Source: Bacteroidota bacterium (GTDB lineage Bacteria; Bacteroidota; Bacteroidia; Bacteroidales; JAAUTT01). Taken from it: a stretch of DNA of 64,000 bases. The notes under the pieces were generated by a model. It worked only from the letters and a program-made list of their open reading frames with translations. It had not been told where the DNA came from and did no database searches. The translations under genes and the position numbers were made by a program. Positions 36,010 to 44,553 of this stretch are shown here, piece by piece. Each line of letters starts with the position of its first letter. Position 1 is the stretch's first letter. The DNA lies in NCBI GenBank assembly GCA_023429135.1, contig JAEYWD010000024.1:243496-307495 (forward strand), read 5' to 3'.

Positions 36010-36989
36010 TTATCGAAAAATTATCACCTTTCATAGGGCAGCATTGTGAAACTACTGCTACCGGTACACTTTTAAAATATATAGGTGTGGACTTATCCGA
36101 GCCCATGCTGTTCGGTTTAGGTGAAGGCCTGGGCTTTATCGTGTGGAACATGAAAACCATGCCTATGCCTTTTATCGGCGGCAGGATTAAACCTGACGCT
36201 CTTACAGCCAATATTGCCCGCAATCTTAATCTGGAGTTAAAGGTAACCGAAACTTCATCGGTTGGGAAAGCCTGGAGTGAAGTTAAAACGTCTCTCGATC
36301 ATAATATTCCCGTTGGTCTGAAACTAGACTGTTATCACCTCGAATATTTCACCAATAAAATTCATTTTGCCGGGCATTATGTTGCCGTGTATGGGTACGA
36401 CGACAAAGATGCTTTTCTCGTGGATACCGCGCAGCAAGGTTCGGAGGTAAAAACCTCCCTTACAAGCCTGGGACTGGCCAGGAACGAGAAAGGGCCCATG
36501 TCGTCGCGGAACCTTTGGTATACTATTGCCAAAAAGGAGGGGCCAGCCGACCTGAGCGTCGCAGTAAAGCAAGCTTTAAAAAACAACGCTTCGGAATATC
36601 TGAATCCTCCCATTCAGAACATTTCATACAAAGGAATTCTAAAAATGGCTTCCGAATTAGAAAAGTGGTTTCATGCCAGCAAGGATAAGGCGAACGACTT
36701 TAAACTGATGGCTATCCTGATGGAACGTGCCGGAACCGGAGGAGCCATTTTCCGCAATCTTTACCGCGATTTTCTGAAAGAAAGCTATCAGTTGCTTTCC
36801 CTGAAAGAAATTGAAATCGCTTATGAAAATTTTAAAGAAGCCGCAGCATTATGGACGAAGGTTTCGGGATTAATTGAAAAAGCCGGTGTGGAGAATAAAG
36901 TTGAACCTATAAAAGAAGCATCCCAACTGCTAAAGCAAATTTCTAACCTTGAAAAAACGGCCATGGAGCAACTTGTTGCCATCTATTAA
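36006..36989 (+). CDS. BtrH N-terminal domain protein (with DUF4872-like C-terminus)
   Basis: The 327-residue protein opens with a cysteine-peptidase-like region of the BtrH type: FIGQHCETTATGTLL supplies the Cys, and HFAGHYVAVYGYDDKDAFLVD supplies His and Asp. BtrH transfers an acyl chain in butirosin synthesis; other members are uncharacterised. The C-terminal half is helical. It overlaps the DUF3795 gene by 4 bases. No antibiotic-synthesis genes are close, so a metabolic or detoxifying acyl transfer or hydrolysis is only a guess. Confidence 0.8.
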   Translation: MIIEKLSPFIGQHCETTATGTLLKYIGVDLSEPMLFGLGEGLGFIVWNMKTMPMPFIGGRIKPDALTANIARNLNLELKVTETSSVGKAWSEVKTSLDHNIPVGLKLDCYHLEYFTNKIHFAGHYVAVYGYDDKDAFLVDTAQQGSEVKTSLTSLGLARNEKGPMSSRNLWYTIAKKEGPADLSVAVKQALKNNASEYLNPPIQNISYKGILKMASELEKWFHASKDKANDFKLMAILMERAGTGGAIFRNLYRDFLKESYQLLSLKEIEIAYENFKEAAALWTKVSGLIEKAGVENKVEPIKEASQLLKQISNLEKTAMEQLVAIY

Positions 36990-37051
36990 CCACAAAGAAA
37001 AAATTTGAACGAAATTCTCTTTGCCGTGTTTATGTTGTTATTTTGTTTGAA

Positions 37052-37693
37052 ATGATTGAGAAAGAACAAAAACTTTTGAAACAGGCTTATGCTCTTAGCT
37101 TGTTTACTATTTTCTATAATATTGTGGAAGGTCTTGTATCCATGTTCCTCGGCTACGAAGATGAAACCCTCGCTTTATTTGGTTTTGGTGTCGACAGCTT
37201 TATCGAGGTAATCTCCGGAATTGGCATTGCCGTAATGATTACCCGCATCCGGCAAAATCCTGGTAGCTCAAAGAGTCCGTTTGAAGTTACAGCCCTAAAA
37301 ATTACCGGCACAGCATTTTATCTGCTTTCTATCGGACTTTTTGCAGGTATCGTCATTAATATTGTCCAGGGGCATAAACCCGAAACTACTTTCTGGGGAA
37401 TTGTTATTTCGCTTATTTCCATTGCCGTAATGCTATGGCTGGTTTGGGCCAAAAAAAGTGTTGGGCGTCAGCTCAACTCCGATCCAATTATTGCCGATGC
37501 CAACTGCACCAAAGTATGTGTTTACATGTCTATTGTGCTTCTTGTCTCCAGCCTTATTTACGAATTAACCGGCTTTGCATATGCCGATGCAATCGGTGCT
37601 GCCGGGTTAATCTATTTTTCTATTAATGAAGGCAGGGAGGCTTTCGAAAAAGCAAAAGGAAAAGAATGTAGTTGCGATCATTGTAAAAGTTAG
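37052..37693 (+). CDS. cation transporter-like membrane protein (CDF-related)
   Basis: The protein (213 residues from ATG 37052; the frame also has a TTG at 37043) has about six helices and a CDF-like second helix with FGVDSFIEVISG, where Asp and Glu would line a metal site. The tail is Cys/His-rich (CSCDHCKS), which also suggests metal handling. The typical cytoplasmic CDF domain is lacking, so this is a short form. It is the last of the small same-strand genes before parE. Confidence 0.8.
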   Translation: MIEKEQKLLKQAYALSLFTIFYNIVEGLVSMFLGYEDETLALFGFGVDSFIEVISGIGIAVMITRIRQNPGSSKSPFEVTALKITGTAFYLLSIGLFAGIVINIVQGHKPETTFWGIVISLISIAVMLWLVWAKKSVGRQLNSDPIIADANCTKVCVYMSIVLLVSSLIYELTGFAYADAIGAAGLIYFSINEGREAFEKAKGKECSCDHCKS

Positions 37694-37831
37694 CTCTCGC
37701 TCCAATGGAAGCAGCACTCATTTAGTTCCTCAACCAACTTATCAACCGAATTCCTTTCAGAACACCAGTAAAATAAACATATTTTATTTAACTGTTAATA
37801 AACTATTGTAACAGCCAACCTTTGCTTTGTA

Positions 37832-37839
37832 TATATTTG
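37832..37839 (+). promoter_or_regulatory. -7 promoter box of parE
   Basis: TATATTTG matches TAnnTTTG exactly. It lies 20 bases before the ATG at 37860 and overlaps a spurious upstream TTG start, so it decides the start of parE. Confidence 0.6.
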
Positions 37840-37859
37840 CCCAAACTTTTGGTACCACT

Positions 37860-39704
37860 ATGACTGCAAATTATTCGGAAGACAGTATCAGGACCCTCGA
37901 CTGGAAAGAGCACATCCGCAAACGTCCCGGGATGTATATCGGGAAACTTGGCGACGGCACTTCTCCCGACGACGGTATCTATATCCTCATAAAAGAAGTG
38001 CTCGACAACTCCATTGATGAATATATGATGGGTTTCGGCAAACAAATCGATATTTCCATTACCGAACGAAAGGTTACCATCAGGGACTATGGGCGTGGAA
38101 TTCCTCTGGGCAAACTGGTGGATGTTGCCTCCAAAATGAATACCGGTGCCAAGTACGATTCCAAAGTTTTTAAAAAATCAGTAGGTTTGAACGGGGTGGG
38201 TATCAAGGCCGTTAATGCTTTATCATCAAGCTTTTTGATACAGGCTTTCCGCGACAAACGTACCCGTGCCATCACCTTCAGCGAAGGGAATATTATCGAA
38301 GAAGAAGAGGAAACCTCCACAGATAAACCCAATGGGACCTCAACAACCTTTATTGCTGACGAAAAACTATTTGGCCAGTTTCATTTTATTTCGGAATATA
38401 TTGAAACTATGTGCCGCAACTATGTTTTTTTGAATAGCGGCTTAACGATTAATTTCAACGGGAATAAGTTTTACTCCCAAAACGGGTTGCTTGATCTGCT
38501 CAACGAAAATATGAGCAGCCCGGGATTATATCCGGTAATTCACCTCAAGGGCGAAGATATTGAACTTGCCATGTGTCATGGTAATCAATACGGCGAAGAA
38601 TATTACAGTTTTGTAAACGGACAGAATACAACCCAGGGAGGTACTCATCTGCAGGCTTTCCGCGAAGCAGTAGTCAAAACTATTCGTGAATTTTACAGGA
38701 AGGAATTCGATGCATCTGATATTCGCGCTTCCATTATAGCTGCTATCAGCATCAAAGTGGAAGAACCTGTTTTTGAATCGCAGACCAAAACCAAGCTTGG
38801 CTCTAAAGATATTGCTCCTGGTGGAATGTCGGTTTCCAAGTTTATTGTCGATTTTATTAAGAAAGAACTCGATAATTTCCTTCACCGCAACGGAGAAACA
38901 GCCGAATTGCTGCTCCGCAAGATCATCGAAAGCGAAAAAGAGCGCAAATCGATGGCCAGCATCAAAACCCTGGCCAAGGAGCGCGCCAAAAAAGTAAGCC
39001 TTCATAACCGCAAATTGCGCGATTGCCGTATCCATTATAACACCGACGACGAAAGACGGAACGACTCCTCCATCTTTATCACCGAGGGTGATTCGGCCAG
39101 CGGCTCCATCACCAAATCGCGCGATGTAAACACCCAGGCCGTTTTCAGTTTAAAAGGTAAACCACTCAACACTTATGGTTTAACTAAAAAAATTGTATAC
39201 GAAAACGAAGAATTTAACCTTCTGCAAGCTGCATTAAATATTGAGGACGGACTTGAGAACCTGCGCTACAACCAGGTAATCATTGCCACCGATGCCGACG
39301 TTGACGGAATGCACATCCGGTTGCTTCTGATTACTTTTTTTCTGCAATTTTTCCCCGATGTAATTAAGAACGGCCACCTATACATTCTGCAAACACCATT
39401 GTTCCGAGTTCGGAATAAGAAAAAGACCTCTTACTGTTATACCGACCAGGAGCGCGAACACGCAATCAAAACTCTGGGGCCAAACCCCGAAATTACCAGG
39501 TTTAAAGGGTTGGGTGAAATCTCGCCCGACGAGTTCAAAAATTTTATTGGATCTAACATCCGTTTGGAACCTGTGCGGATTAAAAAAGCCGACAGTATTG
39601 CAGGATTGCTCGAATTTTACATGGGCAAGAACACCCAGGAGCGCCAGGATTTTATCATCGAAAACCTGCGCATTGAAGAAGAATACGAAGAAGAACTTAT
39701 TTAA
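37860..39704 (+). CDS. parE: DNA topoisomerase IV subunit B
   Basis: The protein (614 residues from ATG 37860) is the ATPase subunit of a type IIA topoisomerase that unlinks daughter chromosomes. It has the GHKL ATP site (KEVLDNSIDEYMMG; later RDYGRGIPLG and GLNGVGIKAVNAL), the transducer domain, and a TOPRIM domain with ITEGDSASGS and ATDADVDGMHIR. It starts 24 bases upstream of the parC start region in order parE-parC, so the two are an operon. Length fits ParE rather than GyrB of this group. Confidence 0.92.
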   Translation: MTANYSEDSIRTLDWKEHIRKRPGMYIGKLGDGTSPDDGIYILIKEVLDNSIDEYMMGFGKQIDISITERKVTIRDYGRGIPLGKLVDVASKMNTGAKYDSKVFKKSVGLNGVGIKAVNALSSSFLIQAFRDKRTRAITFSEGNIIEEEEETSTDKPNGTSTTFIADEKLFGQFHFISEYIETMCRNYVFLNSGLTINFNGNKFYSQNGLLDLLNENMSSPGLYPVIHLKGEDIELAMCHGNQYGEEYYSFVNGQNTTQGGTHLQAFREAVVKTIREFYRKEFDASDIRASIIAAISIKVEEPVFESQTKTKLGSKDIAPGGMSVSKFIVDFIKKELDNFLHRNGETAELLLRKIIESEKERKSMASIKTLAKERAKKVSLHNRKLRDCRIHYNTDDERRNDSSIFITEGDSASGSITKSRDVNTQAVFSLKGKPLNTYGLTKKIVYENEEFNLLQAALNIEDGLENLRYNQVIIATDADVDGMHIRLLLITFFLQFFPDVIKNGHLYILQTPLFRVRNKKKTSYCYTDQEREHAIKTLGPNPEITRFKGLGEISPDEFKNFIGSNIRLEPVRIKKADSIAGLLEFYMGKNTQERQDFIIENLRIEEEYEEELI

Positions 39705-39728
39705 AGATTTATTATAGTTTAGACAAGC

Positions 39729-42368
39729 ATGTCCGACGAAACTCCTCAGATACCTTCACAGGATGATGAACATCTGGATCCGAAAGAAATTGTTCCGGAA
39801 GAACATCATGAAGATATCCACAACATTGTTCCTTTAACAGGCCTTTATCAGGACTGGTTCCTGGATTATGCATCGTATGTTATTCTGGAACGCGCCGTTC
39901 CGCATATCAACGATGGTTTGAAACCAGTGCAGCGGCGTATTCTTCACTCGATGCGCCGTATGGATGATGGTCGTTACAATAAGGTAGCCAACATTATTGG
40001 TCATACCATGCAGTTCCACCCGCATGGCGATGCCTCCATTGGCGACGCTTTAGTGCAGTTAGGCCAGAAAGACATTGTTGTAGATTGCCAGGGTAACTGG
40101 GGAAATATCCTCACCGGCGACAGTGCCGCAGCGCCACGTTATATTGAGTCGCGCTTGTCCAAGTTTGCCCTCGATGTAATTTTCAATCCCAAAACCACCG
40201 CGTGGAAACCTTCGTACGATGGTCGTAACCAGGAACCTGTGACTCTTCCGGTCAAATTCCCGTTGTTACTTGCCCAGGGAGTGGAAGGTATCGCTGTTGG
40301 CCTTGCTTCGAAAATTCTTCCGCATAACTTTAACGAGCTTATCGAAGCTTCTATTTTATACCTGAAAAATCAGCCTTTTGAGCTATATCCCGATTTTCCG
40401 ACCGGTGGACTTATTGATGTTGCTCGTTACAACGATGGTTTAAGAGGTGGATCGGTAAAAGTGCGCGCCAAAATAAGCAAACTCGATAAGAAAACGCTTG
40501 TAATTAACGAGGTACCTTTTGGACGAACAACATCCTCCTTGATCGAAAGTATCCTGAAAGCCAACGAAAAAGGCAAAATTAAAATCAGGAAAGTTGATGA
40601 CAACACCGCCGCCAACGTTGAAATACTTGTGCATCTTGCTCCCGGTATCGACCCCGATAAAACCATTGATGCGCTTTTTGCTTTTACCGATTGCGAAATT
40701 CCTGTTTCGCCCAACGCATGTGTAATCGAGAACGATAAGCCAAGATTTCTGGGTGTAAGCGAAATTTTAAAAATTTCGGCCGATAACACACTCAACCTTC
40801 TTAAGAAAGAGCTGGAAATCCGCATCAACGAGCTGGAGGAAGATTGGCACATGGCATCGCTCGAAAAAATCTTCTTCGAGGAAAAGATATACCGTGAACT
40901 TGAAAAAGATGTCGAAACCTGGGAAAAGGTTGTCGATGCCGTTGAACGTGGCTTCGATCCATTCCGGAAACTTTTCCGCAGAGAAATTACCCGCGACGAT
41001 GTGCTGAAACTTACCGAAAAGCCTGTAAGAAAAATCTCCCGTTTCGATATTAAAAAAGCCGATGAACTTATCAAAGGCATAGAGGACGAACTTGTAAAGG
41101 TGCGTTATAACCTCGTGAATATTGTTCCTTACACCATCAAGTATTTTGAGGATATCCGCCGTAAATACGGTAAAGGCCGTGACCGAAAAACCGAGATCCG
41201 CAGCTTCGATAACATTGAAGCTACCATGGTGGTGGTTGCCAACGAAAAGCTGTATGTTAACTGGGAAGAAGGCTTTGCCGGCACCGGACTGAAAAAAGAC
41301 GAATACATTTGCGATTGCTCCGATATTGACGATGTGATTGCTATCCGCAAGGACGGGACTTATATCATCACCAAAGTATCGGAAAAAGCGTTTCTTGGCA
41401 AAGAGCTGCAATATGTAAATGTTTTCAAGAAAAACGACAACCGTACCATTTATAATGTGATTTACCGCGATGGCAAAAACGGCCCTATCATGATGAAGCG
41501 CTGTGCCATTACCGGAATCACCCGCGATAAAGAATATACCTTAACCAAAGGCTCGCCCGATTCGCGGCTTCTGTATTTTACTGCTAATCCCAACGGCGAG
41601 GCAGAAATTGTGCGCATTATCCTGCGACCGCGTCCAAGGTTGAAAAACCTCGATATGGATGTGGATTTTGGTGAACTTGCCATCAAAGGCCGCGATGCCA
41701 TGGGAAACATCCTTACCAGGTATGCAATTCATAAAATTCTGCTGAAAGAAAAGGGAGGCTCAACATTGGGGGGCGAAAAAATCTGGTTCGACGAAACGGT
41801 TTTACGTCTCAATTCCGATGGCAAAGGCAGCTTCCTTGGCGAGTTCAGGAATGGCGACAGGCTGCTGGTGGTTACCAAAGGTGGTATGTACCGGTTGAGC
41901 AACTTCGAGCTGTCTAATCACTTCGAAGATGACCTTCTGTTTGTTGAGAAATTTAATTCGGGAAAGATTTATACCGCTGTATATTACGACGGTGAACAAA
42001 AATATTATTACCTAAAACGCTTCAGTTTCGAAGCTACCGATAAGCTCACAAACTTTACTGCTGAGGATACAGGTTCCAGGTTAGTGCTTATCTCGGGCGA
42101 ACCACGGCCACGATTCGAAATTAAATATGGGGGCCCGCATAAAACAAGGCCGAAAGATATTATTGTTGCCGACGAATTTATTGCCATAAAAGGCTGTAAA
42201 GCCAAAGGAAAACGTTTAACCACATACGAAATAGGCAAAATTACCGAAATAGAACCTTTGGAGCCACCTCAGAGTCCTGAACCAGAAGAACCGGAACCTA
42301 CCGATGAAGGCCCGGATTTCGATCCTGATGCTGACGATAGCGCCTCACAAATGAGTTTGAATTTATAG
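39729..42368 (+). CDS. parC: DNA topoisomerase IV subunit A
   Basis: The 879-residue protein is the DNA-breaking subunit. It has the winged-helix region (DGLKPVQRRILHSM, then HPHGDASIGDAL) and the catalytic tyrosine in AAPRYIES (Tyr138). The C-terminal region carries strands of a beta-pinwheel. An acidic, Pro/Glu-rich tail (EPPQSPEPEEPEPTDEG) ends the protein. It lies 24 bases after parE. A hairpin at 42371-42402 may end the operon. Confidence 0.92.
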   Translation: MSDETPQIPSQDDEHLDPKEIVPEEHHEDIHNIVPLTGLYQDWFLDYASYVILERAVPHINDGLKPVQRRILHSMRRMDDGRYNKVANIIGHTMQFHPHGDASIGDALVQLGQKDIVVDCQGNWGNILTGDSAAAPRYIESRLSKFALDVIFNPKTTAWKPSYDGRNQEPVTLPVKFPLLLAQGVEGIAVGLASKILPHNFNELIEASILYLKNQPFELYPDFPTGGLIDVARYNDGLRGGSVKVRAKISKLDKKTLVINEVPFGRTTSSLIESILKANEKGKIKIRKVDDNTAANVEILVHLAPGIDPDKTIDALFAFTDCEIPVSPNACVIENDKPRFLGVSEILKISADNTLNLLKKELEIRINELEEDWHMASLEKIFFEEKIYRELEKDVETWEKVVDAVERGFDPFRKLFRREITRDDVLKLTEKPVRKISRFDIKKADELIKGIEDELVKVRYNLVNIVPYTIKYFEDIRRKYGKGRDRKTEIRSFDNIEATMVVVANEKLYVNWEEGFAGTGLKKDEYICDCSDIDDVIAIRKDGTYIITKVSEKAFLGKELQYVNVFKKNDNRTIYNVIYRDGKNGPIMMKRCAITGITRDKEYTLTKGSPDSRLLYFTANPNGEAEIVRIILRPRPRLKNLDMDVDFGELAIKGRDAMGNILTRYAIHKILLKEKGGSTLGGEKIWFDETVLRLNSDGKGSFLGEFRNGDRLLVVTKGGMYRLSNFELSNHFEDDLLFVEKFNSGKIYTAVYYDGEQKYYYLKRFSFEATDKLTNFTAEDTGSRLVLISGEPRPRFEIKYGGPHKTRPKDIIVADEFIAIKGCKAKGKRLTTYEIGKITEIEPLEPPQSPEPEEPEPTDEGPDFDPDADDSASQMSLNL

Positions 42369-42370
42369 CC

Positions 42371-42440
42371 TAACCGAAAAAAATGGTCGAATTTTTCGGT
42401 TACGATCGAAAAATTTGATCTATTTTTTCGGTTACGATCG
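42371..42440. repeat. hairpin plus 17-base direct repeats upstream of the DUF4143 ATPase gene
   Basis: TAACCGAAAAA (42371-42381) pairs with TTTTTCGGTTA (42392-42402). The segment TTTTTCGGTTACGATCG occurs identically at 42392-42408 and 42424-42440, 32 bases apart. The hairpin may terminate parC; the direct repeats, just before a promoter, could bind a regulator. Confidence 0.6.
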
Positions 42441-42450
42441 GGAAAATCTA

Positions 42451-42458
42451 TAATTTTG
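42451..42458 (+). promoter_or_regulatory. -7 promoter box of the ATPase gene
   Basis: TAATTTTG matches TAnnTTTG and ends 20 bases before the ATG at 42479. It overlaps the GTG that would otherwise be the first start, so ATG 42479 is preferred. Confidence 0.55.
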
Positions 42459-42478
42459 TGGTCGTAAAAATTTTTATT

Positions 42479-43600
42479 ATGATCCACAGAGTTTTAGAAA
42501 ATGTTATTGCAAAGCACTTTTTCCGTGGAAAAGCAGTCATCATCACCGGGCCACGGCAGGTTGGTAAAACAACTCTGGTGAACCGATTAAGCGATTTGGT
42601 TGGGGAGAAAACATTATGGATAAACGGCGACGAAGCCGATACAAACGATTTGCTTGCCAATGCTACCTCCACCCGGTTAAAAGCCCTGATTGGAAACAAT
42701 AAGCTTCTGGTAATTGATGAAGCCCAAAAGATCAGCAATATAGGGCTTACCCTGAAGTTAATTATTGATAACCTGAAAGATATACAGGTTATCGTTACAG
42801 GGTCCTCTTCTTTGGATATAGCTAACCATCTGAACGAACCTCTTACCGGACGAAAATTCGAGTACAATCTTTTTCCACTATCTTTTGGGGAAATGGTGAG
42901 CCATACTTCCGAACTGGAAGAGAGCAGACTTTTGGAGCACCGCCTGGTTTATGGTTATTATCCTGATGTTGTCAACAATCCAGGCGAAGAACAGAAGATG
43001 ATTCAGCTTATTTCGAACAGTTACCTGTACAAAGACATACTGGCACTTGAACAAATCAGAAAACCTGTTTTAGTGGACAAAATGCTTCAGGCTTTGGCCT
43101 TGCAGATGGGGAATGAAGTTTCGTATAATGAATTAGGACAGCTTGTTGGCGCGGATAAAGAAACAATTGAAAAATATATTGATTTACTTGAAAAGTCATT
43201 TGTAATCTTTACCCTTCCGAGCCTTAACCGTAATATGCGCAACGAGCTCAAGAAAGCCAAGAAAATCTACTTTTGGGACAATGGTATTCGCAATGCGATC
43301 ATTAAAAACTTCAATCCGCTCAACCTGCGTCAGGATGTTGGGGCTCTATGGGAAAACTTCGTAATTACAGAACGGATAAAATTCAACCATTACCGGGAGT
43401 TATACACAAACAAATGGTTTTGGCGAACCATAACCCAGCAGGAGATAGACTTTGTGGAAGAATACGAAGGCAAGCTACACGCTTACGAGTTCAAGTGGAA
43501 CAATGATAAAGTCCGTTTCCCGAAGTCGTTTGCAGAAGCTTATCCTGACAGCGAGTTCAGGCACATTACCCGTAAAAATTTTAAAGAGATTATTTTGTAA
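42479..43600 (+). CDS. AAA-type ATPase with DUF4143 domain
   Basis: The protein (373 residues from ATG 42479) has a Walker A motif (GPRQVGKTTLV), Walker B (LLVIDEAQK) and a sensor-type GSSSLD, followed by DUF4143 with its LTGRKFEYNLFPLSF hallmark and a C-terminal nuclease-like segment ending HAYEFKWN. The family is widespread and mobile in Bacteroidota and has no settled role. The gene stands alone between the repeats upstream and a palindrome downstream. Confidence 0.9.
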   Translation: MIHRVLENVIAKHFFRGKAVIITGPRQVGKTTLVNRLSDLVGEKTLWINGDEADTNDLLANATSTRLKALIGNNKLLVIDEAQKISNIGLTLKLIIDNLKDIQVIVTGSSSLDIANHLNEPLTGRKFEYNLFPLSFGEMVSHTSELEESRLLEHRLVYGYYPDVVNNPGEEQKMIQLISNSYLYKDILALEQIRKPVLVDKMLQALALQMGNEVSYNELGQLVGADKETIEKYIDLLEKSFVIFTLPSLNRNMRNELKKAKKIYFWDNGIRNAIIKNFNPLNLRQDVGALWENFVITERIKFNHYRELYTNKWFWRTITQQEIDFVEEYEGKLHAYEFKWNNDKVRFPKSFAEAYPDSEFRHITRKNFKEIIL

Positions 43601-43644
43601 GCCTATTGCCAAAAAGGATACCACGCCTGAAGTAACCTGTATTA

Positions 43645-43672
43645 AAATCCTTCTCCTTGAGGAGAAGGATTT
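43645..43672. repeat. perfect palindrome between convergent genes
   Basis: AAATCCTTCTCCT and AGGAGAAGGATTT (13 bases each) are separated by TG. It is a likely dispersed repeat of the CTCCTTGAGGAG type, and may also terminate transcription from either side. Confidence 0.6.
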
Positions 43673-43683
43673 AGGATGAGGCC

Positions 43684-44505
43684 TCAGTTTGCAACCTTCA
43701 ACTGTTCGCCCAACACCTCGTTCATGCTTCCCTGGCGGTAACCTTCGAGATCCACGGTCACATATTTATAACCGAGGTTCTTGGCTTTATTCACCACCTG
43801 TGTTCGCACATCGTCTTGAAAGAATTTAGCAATATGCGAAGGCTGTACTTCAATTTTAAGGGTATTTTTCTGGTGACGGGCGCGGATATTCCGGAAGCCT
43901 AAATCATAAAGGAAATTCTCGATTTCATCTACAACGCGAAGCTTTTCTATATCAATATTTTCACCGTAAGGGAAGCGAGACGAGAGACAAGCCAACGCAT
44001 CTTTGTCCCAGGTAGGTAATCCCAGCATTTTAGAAAGTTCACGGATTTCGGCCTTTGTAAGTTCGGCCTCCTGCAGCGGGCTGCGTATTCCTTTTTCATC
44101 CAGCGCTTTCATTCCCGGCCGGTAATCGCCTTTGTCATCGAAATTGCTTCCATCCACAAAATTTTTGAATTGGCGACTTTCAGCGACTATACGCGTAAAA
44201 AGTTCGCTTTTACAGAAATAGCAACGGTTTACCGGGTTATTTTTAAATTTTTCGTCTTCGAGCTCATTGGTCTCAATGATTTTGATACGGGCACCGATAA
44301 CCGCAGCAGTTTCCTTTGCCCTTTCAAATTCCCGCGAAGGATAAGTAGGTGAAATAGCCAGAACCCCGTAAGCATTATCGCCCAGCACGTCGTGGGCAAC
44401 TTTTAAAAGAAAAGCACTGTCTACCCCGCCGGAGTATGCAACCACAACCTCTTTCATATCGGAGAGAATGGCTTTAAGCTTCTCGTATTTTTGTATCGTA
44501 TCCAT
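43684..44505 (-). CDS. larE: ATP-dependent sacrificial sulfur transferase LarE
   Basis: The protein (273 residues from ATG 44505) belongs to the PP-loop ATPases, with SGGVDS near the start (VVVAYSGGVDSAFLLKV) and the LarE-type NPVNRCYFCKSELF. LarE donates its own cysteine sulfur to build the nickel-pincer nucleotide of lactate racemase. LarB and LarC are not in the window. A -7 box (TAAATTTG, 44524-44531, minus strand) overlaps an upstream TTG and supports the ATG start. Confidence 0.9.
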   Translation of the reverse strand: MDTIQKYEKLKAILSDMKEVVVAYSGGVDSAFLLKVAHDVLGDNAYGVLAISPTYPSREFERAKETAAVIGARIKIIETNELEDEKFKNNPVNRCYFCKSELFTRIVAESRQFKNFVDGSNFDDKGDYRPGMKALDEKGIRSPLQEAELTKAEIRELSKMLGLPTWDKDALACLSSRFPYGENIDIEKLRVVDEIENFLYDLGFRNIRARHQKNTLKIEVQPSHIAKFFQDDVRTQVVNKAKNLGYKYVTVDLEGYRQGSMNEVLGEQLKVAN

Positions 44506-44523
44506 AACTTCAAAAAATAAAGA

Positions 44524-44531
44524 CAAATTTA
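44524..44531 (-). promoter_or_regulatory. -7 promoter box of larE
   Basis: On the minus strand the sequence TAAATTTG matches TAnnTTTG and lies 18 bases before the larE ATG at 44505. Confidence 0.5.
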
Positions 44532-44553
44532 TCCTTTTTTATTCAAATAACTT

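Noticed and set aside
37827..37859. TTG start for parE
   Set aside because: A perfect -7 box (TATATTTG) lies inside this segment; ATG 37860 is the better start.
40427..41411. Two minus-strand frames of over 200 codons opposite parC
   Set aside because: They lie wholly within parC, which has clear family motifs; no independent evidence.
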